The translations under genes were made by a program, and so were the position numbers. The notes under the pieces are model-generated. The model had not been told where the DNA came from and did no database searches. It saw nothing but the letters and a program-made list of their open reading frames with translations. From Struthidea cinerea (Eukaryota; Chordata; Aves; Passeriformes; Corcoracidae), in the NCBI GenBank assembly GCA_013397865.1, contig VZTI01004115.1:248001-312000 (forward strand): a DNA stretch of 64,000 nucleotides, written 5' to 3'. Positions within the stretch are counted from its first letter, which is position 1. Each line of letters starts with the position of its first letter. Positions 56,697-64,000 of the stretch are shown here, piece by piece.

Positions 56697-58299
56697 AGGG
56701 GGGGAGGAAGAAAGGCATTCTTTTGGCAAGGAAACTGCTGCCCTCAGGCTATTAATGCATCTTAATCCTGAACAGAAGATGAAATCACTTTGGGCGGGTG
56801 CCAAGCAATACAATGACTTTCTTCTGATTTTAGGGAGTTCTTGAACAGCCTGTCCTGCATGGAGTAAGAGCCATATTCTTCATTTTGCTCTGACTTTACA
56901 CCCATTTTATACCCCTACCAAGGCAGTGTCCCATCAGAGTTCCCCCAGATTAACAAAAGAAAAGCAGTCCTCATTGCTGCTGTTATTTATTACTTTTATT
57001 ATGGCTCAGGGTCTGTGTTACTGTTGCTGACACTGGACTTCATGCCTGCAGAGCCAGCGGGCACATTTTTTCTTCTGATTGTGCTTTTGAGCATAATTAT
57101 CTCTATATGGAATCATTTTCTGGTCTCCTGATAGTGCTACTTAGAAAGAAAAATGTCTAAACCTCTTCCTGCAAGGCAAAAGACCTGTGATAGTCATCAG
57201 GCTGCTCAAAGAAGCCAAATAGCATCTCCTTGTCATTGATTTGTCCCAGGGCATGATGTATGGTCCTGTTTACTACCCTGATGCTGCAGTGCTGACAAGA
57301 GGGGCTGTCCTACGTTTTTTCTGCTCCCCTGGGGGCTTCTGGCTACCTCTTATCACCTTGGACCTGGCATGAGATTCTGTGATCTGAATCAGATGAGCCG
57401 AGTTATTTGGCTGGAAATCACCCCAGGAAAATGTGTGTGGGATGAGTGAGCTGCTCTGAGTGACTGCCCAGCCATGCATTGATGGGGAGGTGCAGGAGCA
57501 GGATGGTTTCAGTTGCTGGCAACCCACACTTAAATGTCCTCTGAGAGCACCTGGTAAGATGCTGGCTCCCTCCCTGATGTGGGCAGAAACGTAAGCATAT
57601 GAGGAGAGCAGGACATGAGGGAAGGAGCAGAGGGGAGCAGAGCAGGGGCATGGGGGGCTTCCGGAAAGTCAGCAAAAGAGGTGGGCTGGAGCTGAATGCT
57701 TTGTGGTGACTGGTGAGGAACTCAGGGCAAAGGAACAAAGAGAAAAAGCTCAACAAAGGAAAACGTTTCTGCACAAACACTAATTATCAAGGAAAAAAAC
57801 CAAACCTAGGCAGGAAGAGCCCAGTGGTGAGTGGAGAATTGAGGCTATAAGGAAAATTCTGCTTTGACAGAGAGGAATGGTGGGCTGAAGGAGAAGGTTT
57901 TAACCAGGTCAAACCAGAAAAGGGCACAAGGAAAATTAGCAATGAAGACCCATTTAGCAATTGAACAGAGGGTGCTCAGACAGCACAGGCTTCATCTAGA
58001 AGAAGAAGTTGGGGTGGTGGTACCTCATAAAAAGGAGAGACAAGGACAACAGAGTGCCACAGGCAGTGCTGAGAGGGGAGGGAGGTAGCAGAGGGCCTGA
58101 GCCACACCCAGCAGTTAAAGTGGAGCAAGCAGCAGAGGTACATCAGCAGGACATTGGGGTGATGCATCGCACTGTGCAAAGCAACAAGCAGACCTTGCTC
58201 TCTACAGTCCAGGTGAGAGCTTGTCACTTGAGCAGATGGAAAGGTACCTGGCCACACCCACATGTGTGACTGCTGAGTACCTCCAAGGACAGCAATTCA

Positions 58300-58395
58300 G
58301 CAACAGTGACATTGCACTCTTCCTGTAGGGCCAGGAGTTGGACTTGATGATCCTGATGGGTCCCTTCCAACTTAGCATATTCCATGATTGTATGA
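58300..58395 (+). mobile_element. CR1 LINE, 3' tail remnant
   Basis: AGTTGGACTTGATGATCCTG, GGTCCCTTCCAACTTAGCAT and ATTCCATGATTG form a CR1 3' end of under 100 bp. Confidence 0.85.
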
Positions 58396-61300
58396 AAAAA
58401 GTGCTGAGGCATCTCTAATTCTGATAACAGGGCCTAGGAGACACACTAGGGACACTGGATCTTCTTGTGGGTCTAGAGGCCAGTCACCACCCTATCCCAG
58501 AGTAAAGGAGAAGCACAGCCTGAGCTGTCCCGTGAGCACCATTGTGAGGCTGGCAGGATGCAGAGACCTGCATTTGGCACAGCAAGGAAATGCAGTGTTT
58601 CAGACACAGTATACATCAAGGTGTCAAATATCTCCAGTGCTGTGATATAAAAATGCCAGGAAAACTCGTCCTGGGACCAAAAAACCTGAAGTCCCTGAAA
58701 TTTGATAAAAAATTTCAAAGTCTGCCTAACAGAAGAGAAAACCAAATGCTTTCCTGGAATTTGAAGACATGGGATGGAGAGTTTGTCAGGATCCTGAGTG
58801 GAGTCTCCCTCTCCTAGGATTTTGGTTGGCAGCTTCAGACCAGTTGGCTGGTCAGAGCTGGTGAGGAAAGAAGAGCTGGGAGAAGCTTTTGTGGGGGATT
58901 CCCTGCAAAGCTCTGCTGAGACGTTTTCATGAGAGACCCCCCCTCCTCATCCTGGGAACTGCTTGAGGTCACAGCTCTCTCATACTTGGCTGCTGCCTGA
59001 GCTGCACTATGGCCGTGTCCCTGCCAGGCTGGTATCCTGCTGATGGGAGCCCTGACCCTGCCACGGGCTCTCAATTTCCCATCTGAACCTCAGGCTTGCC
59101 TCTTCACTTTGGGTGTTGCTGCTCCCTGCTGTGGTTTCATTGTGCCTGCCAGGATGGGCTGAGGCACTTGTCCAGTAATGGAGCTGTGCTGCAGCAGAGA
59201 ATGATGGATGATTTCTCTTCTGCTGCAGGAGAATTGAATCGGCAGGAATCATTGAGGATGACATCCCAGGCTCCCTTGGGATTCAAACTCAACCCCTCCC
59301 TGCAAGAGAGCAGCTACTGCCTAAAATTATGAACACACACCATGGCATCCACCAGCAGCAAGACTCAGAAAGGGCTGGGGAGCAGAGCCTGTGCTGCAGC
59401 TAAAGACAATTGAGCGAATGGAGAAAGCACTGGAATGATTTTTCACAATAATCACAGGGAAAGAGAGAAATATAATTATAATCTGTAGCTGCAAAGGCTA
59501 TTGAGACAGAAAGCAAGCAATAAAACATTGCACTTCACACACCCAACATGAGATCACCTATCTGCTTTCTACACAAAATATACTACATGTACTAAATGTT
59601 CCAGCTAGGCACAGGCAGTTCAGGCTGGACCAAGAAAGCAGAATCTTAATGACTTTAAGATGACAGCATTTCAGTTTTGTACCTCTTAAAATGCTGCCTA
59701 TGCTTGAGATATTTCCCAAAATATTCCTGAAATAACACAAAGCTGATGAAGGGCAGGAGTAATTTTTTATGACATTCTTATGAATGACAGACACAGAGAA
59801 AAACATGACAAAACCCCCCAGGACTAACAGCATTACCTACAATGCAGCCTAAAATTGAATCACAGCGAAATGCAAATCCATGCAAAGGAACCGAAGTATT
59901 TGTCTATGCTGCAGAAAGAGGAGACATCAGATTTGATTCAAAGTAAAGAAAGCAGCTAATGAACAGCAACTTCCCTCTCAAAGTCAGCAACTCCACAAGG
60001 GATATTGACATACCTATCAAGATTTATACCATGAGCAGCATAAATGCATGGCTTATGAACTGGGGAAGGATATAAATGAGGAAGACTAACAAGGGATAGT
60101 GGCAAGAAAACCTTGAACAAGACCTCCAAAGCAGTTGCTTTGAAATCAGGCTAAATCAGCAAAAGCAAGGAAAATACCCCATCAGACAGTTAAAGTAGTA
60201 AGAAGGACCTCTGGTACCTTATGGGTGAAGTGATGCCAATGCTGCAAAAATTATATTCCTGGAACAGTCCTTGTTTGCCATTGTCTGGATGTCAGTTTTC
60301 TCTGGCACAATGCTGGACCACAGGCTAACATTGCAAGAAATTCACAGTCTCTTAGGAGACGTTCTTCATAAGCCTCATGCTCCTGTACAACCAAGTAATT
60401 CACATGTAACTAGACTAAAACTAGAAAGATTCAATTTGAAATGGAAAATATGATCAGGGAAAGACAAGTTCTTCTGGTATGTCTTCCTTGAATTTTCATA
60501 CAGAAAAGGAAAAAAATAAGAGTTTGAGGAAGGAAACCATACTGATAGTCCAATACTTAACAGTGCCTACATTTAAGTTATCAGAAATAGCAAGAATAGC
60601 AGAGTGTGGGATGTGCTGTGTCTTAAAAGGAAGCAAAGAGAGCAGAGTGACCTGCACAAGAATAACAAGCTCCCTTGGTTATTGCAGACTTGTGGAATGA
60701 GCAAAACATTGTCTGCAGAGAAAAGACTAAGGTTGAAACATAAGGGGAACAGTGATTCTTAGAAAAATGGATCTGAAAAAAAAAGTAGGTAAAGGGGGTT
60801 TTTGCTGTAATGGTTTATAAAAACATAGAAAAGGAAGGATAAGTTTTTGGCATGGTGTGAAACCACAGGTAGAAGGAAATACGGACATTGCTGCTCAGAC
60901 AGAAAGAGTACTGCAAGAGATGAATCAGAGTTTGTGTTATTGGCAGAAACTGACAATTTATTTACTCTCTAGAAGAGATATCAGGCTCATTGTAAATTAT
61001 TGTCAAATGGTAGGTTTTGTTTAGCTACACAATTACCTAACAAATTTTATGGCACTGTGTCGAATCCCACAAAAGCAGCATTCACTCAGCATACAGTCAT
61101 GCCTGCAGTTCATCAGGTAAAGACAGTGGGGTGAAAGGGTCCAGGAGAAGTCCTTAGGATATCAAGTGCTGTCTGTGTGATTAATGTGTTAGAAGGGAAG
61201 GGACACACTGTGAGGAGCTGGGAGGCAGCTAATGGTGGAGAGACACAGAGTTGTACCATTAATTGTTACCATCTAGTTTCTGAGCTGGCCTTAGAAACAT

Positions 61301-61611
61301 TGTCACCAGCAGGGAGGCCATTCGCACCACAAGGGCTGTCCTCACTGAATGACACAGTGGAATTCAAATGCAATGTCAAGCTCTTCCTCTTCTGTCCACT
61401 GCCTCCTTCAGCCGCCCCTTACTTGAGTCAAATGGCAACAACATATGTCATGCTCTGAGCTTTTCCCATTTGTAGGCGGGATGTAAAATGGGGAGGTTAA
61501 TTTTAAGAGACATTCAGCAAGAGATTCTGGGATCCCATTTCCTCTTGTTTGTGTACAGGTGTGTGCAAGACTTTGGGTGTTTGATATGGTATCGAGTGTC
61601 AGAGACAGACT

Positions 61612-61722
61612 AGCGACTAGTGCAGTTTAGGGACATGGTTTAGTGGGACTTGGCAGTGGGAGGCTTACAGTTGGACTCCATGATCTTAAATGTCTTTTCA
61701 AACCTAAATGATTCCATGAATT
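61612..61722 (+). mobile_element. CR1 LINE, 3' tail remnant
   Basis: GTTGGACTCCATGATCTTAA, then ATGTCTTTTCAAACCTAAAT and GATTCCATGA match a diverged CR1 3' end. Confidence 0.8.
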
Positions 61723-62689
61723 TTGACATTCATTAATTTAAAGAAGAAACTTGTGGTTTCAGGCGAGAAAATGGAAAATGTAACCCAGCTAGAACCAAAG
61801 ACTAAAAGACAAAAGAAAAACTTGGCCAGTTCCCCTGTTTCTCTGAAAACCCAGCATGAAGCCCCTGCATTTCCCACACTCCCATGAAGGGACAAACAAA
61901 CACTGAAGCAAGAATAGCTCGTCACCTACAACAGGTGTCAGAAGAGGTTATGTTTTTATCCTCCCTTTGAACACCAAATGATATTTTGCATTGGTCCCAG
62001 TTGTCACCTGATTTTTAGCCCATCATAACAAAAATGCAACAGTTTTGCACTGGCAGGAAGATGGACAGCAGGACTGCACAATCGTGTTCTCCAACCAGAG
62101 CCAGCAGGGAGGAGAAAAGAGAGTTAATTTTGAAGGTGGTCTAACCAACATCACATCCAATATGCATTTGCAAAAGACAAGTCAGTCCAGGCTCATCCAA
62201 AAGTTCCAGGCTCACCAAAAAATACCAGCATCTCATGGGGGTTTTGTTGTTTTCAAAGGTCTATAATTTGAACATTTTAGGACATTGAGTAATGTAAACT
62301 GTTCAGTGAGATCATGAAATTCTTCCTTGAAACTTGTGCTGCTTTCAGTCCTGCTGTGCTATCTTTGGAGGTTTGAGCCAAAAAGGTATCAGCAGGCTGA
62401 GCTCACAGAGAGAGGGGTTACTTAACTGGGAGGGCTCAGATGCCTCAGCTACTGGTTTTAGGGGACAGATTTGGTGGAAAAGAGGGTCTACATTCCCAGA
62501 ATGGATGTCACACAAGGGGAATGAGTCTGGGAATGTACACTTACCACTCTGGATTATAAACTGTGGAATTTCCTTTGCTTCAACTGTGTCCATTGCTTCT
62601 CATCCTTTCAGCTTGGACCTCTGTGAAGAGTCTGACTCTCTCATAACCCTCCCTTTAGTCAAAGACAGCAAGTAAGTCCCCAACAACTA

Positions 62690-63400
62690 TCTTTACTCCA
62701 GCATGAACAAACTCAGGTTCCTCAATCTTTCCTTATGCATTAAGTTCTTCAGATTCCTGATTTTCTTGGGGTACCCCACTTAGTATATGAATATCATTCA
62801 TACCCTGGGAAGAAAAGAACGGGAAAGAATGCTCCAGATGCAGCCTCATGAGTGTTGAATAAAGGGAAATAATCCCTTCCCTTGACTTGCTCTCTTGTTT
62901 CTGCAGTCCAGCATGCCCTTGGCCTACACGACTGCTGAGTGCACGTCTGACTTCAGTCAGTAGTCTTCTAGGAGCCTAAAGCCTTTTTCTGCAGAGGTGT
63001 TTTCTAGGCAGTCAGCAGCCAGCCTGCACTGGCAAGCACTGCAAAACTTTGCCCTTGTCACTGCTGAGCTTCATGAGGTTTCTGCCAGCCCTTTTCCCAG
63101 CTTATTTACGTCCTTCCGAATGGCGGCACTGGCCTCCAGAACACCCGCCACTACTCCCCAGGTTTGTATCATCTGTGAACTCTTCAAGGTGTTCTCTGCC
63201 TCCTTTTCCTCCTGTAGATGAGGATGTTAAATGGTATTGATCCCTTGAGGAATGTTACTCCTAAGTGGCTTCCCATTTTCCCGTTAGACTTTGGAATGTT
63301 GACCTCTACACTTTGAGTTCACCTGTCCAGCCTGTTTTTCACTCACTTTGTAGTCCCCTCATCCAGCCCATACCACTTTGTTCTGGCTGTAGTACTATGG
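62690..63400 (-). mobile_element. CR1 LINE fragment, old and antisense
   Basis: On the plus strand AAACTCAGGTTCCTCAATCT, GTCACTGCTGAGCTTCATGA and GTATCATCTGTGAACTCTTC follow the reverse complement of the CR1 3' region used by older avian copies. Divergence is high and the frame is broken. Confidence 0.75.
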
Positions 63401-64000
63401 GCCAGTGTTGTAGTGATCCAACACTTCATTTGAGGGAGAAATATGCACGCACCTAGACATCAGTAATCAAAGAGTTTTCCCGTATCACATTTGGCCACAT
63501 CTTCTCAGCTGGCAATAGATCAGCTGGACCAAAGCTCTCTGGAAAGTGGCAGGACACGGGGCCAGAACTTACACATGGCAATAAAACTGTCATGGAGTTG
63601 TGGCAAGGGGCCAGAACCACAAGCTGTGCTATGCCAGTCACAGATGGGAAATGGAAATTTGTGACATTTTGTACTTCAACCCAAAATCTGAACAGATTTT
63701 CGTGAGACCATATTACAAAAGGTAATCTTTTCCTGACTTATGTACCCTACCACATTTCATAGTCTTGCTACAACACCGCAAGTATTGCAAGAAAAAGGAA
63801 AGTCATGAAAGGGTGGGAGGAGAGTTTTTTTATTTCTTTGTTATCTTAAGGAATGTACCAGGCTGCCAAGTTTTAGGAGTGTGAACTCCTCTGTAAAATC
63901 AAAGAAATCAGGACCCAGATTTCAGCCAAGGTCTGCTGGTTATTTCTACCAGTTGGACATAGGAATCAGTTAGCTGTAGCCCAGAAAGACTGATATTTGT
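63401..64000. other. Intergenic, nothing recognised
   Basis: The last 600 bp of the window. I see no gene or repeat I can name. Confidence 0.5.

Larger units (their letters stand above)
56697..62689. other. Intergenic with two CR1 tails, no gene recognised
   Basis: About 6 kb. Apart from CR1 remnants at 58300-58395 and 61612-61722, I see no gene. FSTL1, expected further along by mammalian order, is not visible. Confidence 0.5.

Noticed and set aside
1..64000. CRISPR array, bacterial operon or prophage
   Set aside because: The sequence is plainly avian nuclear DNA, with spliced genes and CR1 elements. No spaced direct-repeat array exists.

Overview
The window is vertebrate nuclear DNA from a bird. 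The evidence is the many CR1-type LINE fragments with the usual avian 3' tail, several short solo retroviral LTRs, compact introns, and two recognisable mitochondrial/metabolic genes in an order that also occurs in other amniotes. The LTR types look passerine-like to me, but that is a memory-based impression. Nothing bacterial is present.

Region 1-23.7 kb: HGD (homogentisate 1,2-dioxygenase, tyrosine catabolism) lies on the + strand. Thirteen coding exons (human exons 2-14) can be placed to the base between 4702 and 23560. All have canonical AG/GT boundaries and compatible phases, and every internal exon has the length I know for human HGD. Together they encode 434 residues. The short first coding exon (about 5 residues in human) was not found. 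The first 4.7 kb therefore holds either the promoter and exon 1 unrecognised, or part of intron 1.

Region 23.7-29.5 kb: NDUFB4 (complex I accessory subunit) lies on the - strand, convergent with HGD. Its three exons (29359-29159, 28905-28759, 27185-27123) give a 136-residue protein. Its CpG-rich promoter carries a YY1-like motif over the start codon and has a CR1 3' end about 90 bp upstream. The tail-to-tail HGD/NDUFB4 arrangement matches the mammalian locus.

Region 29.5-64 kb: I recognise no known gene here. It holds CR1 fragments in both orientations, four solo LTRs, a trinucleotide microsatellite, a strong CTCF-like motif at 47052-47063 and a 38-base N run. In mammals the next gene on this side is FSTL1, and none of its protein is visible here. 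One minus-strand open frame (45300-44950) looks somewhat coding-like but has no identity and no start codon.

I found no previously undescribed system. The most informative unusual points are: five complete solo LTRs, three with perfect target-site duplications and two with one-mismatch duplications, one of them 100 bp in front of HGD exon 14; an overlapping A-B-A'-B' inverted repeat in HGD intron 2 that looks like a template-switch product; an old ~85-bp duplication around NDUFB4 whose second copy is split by a CR1; and the CTCF-like sites.
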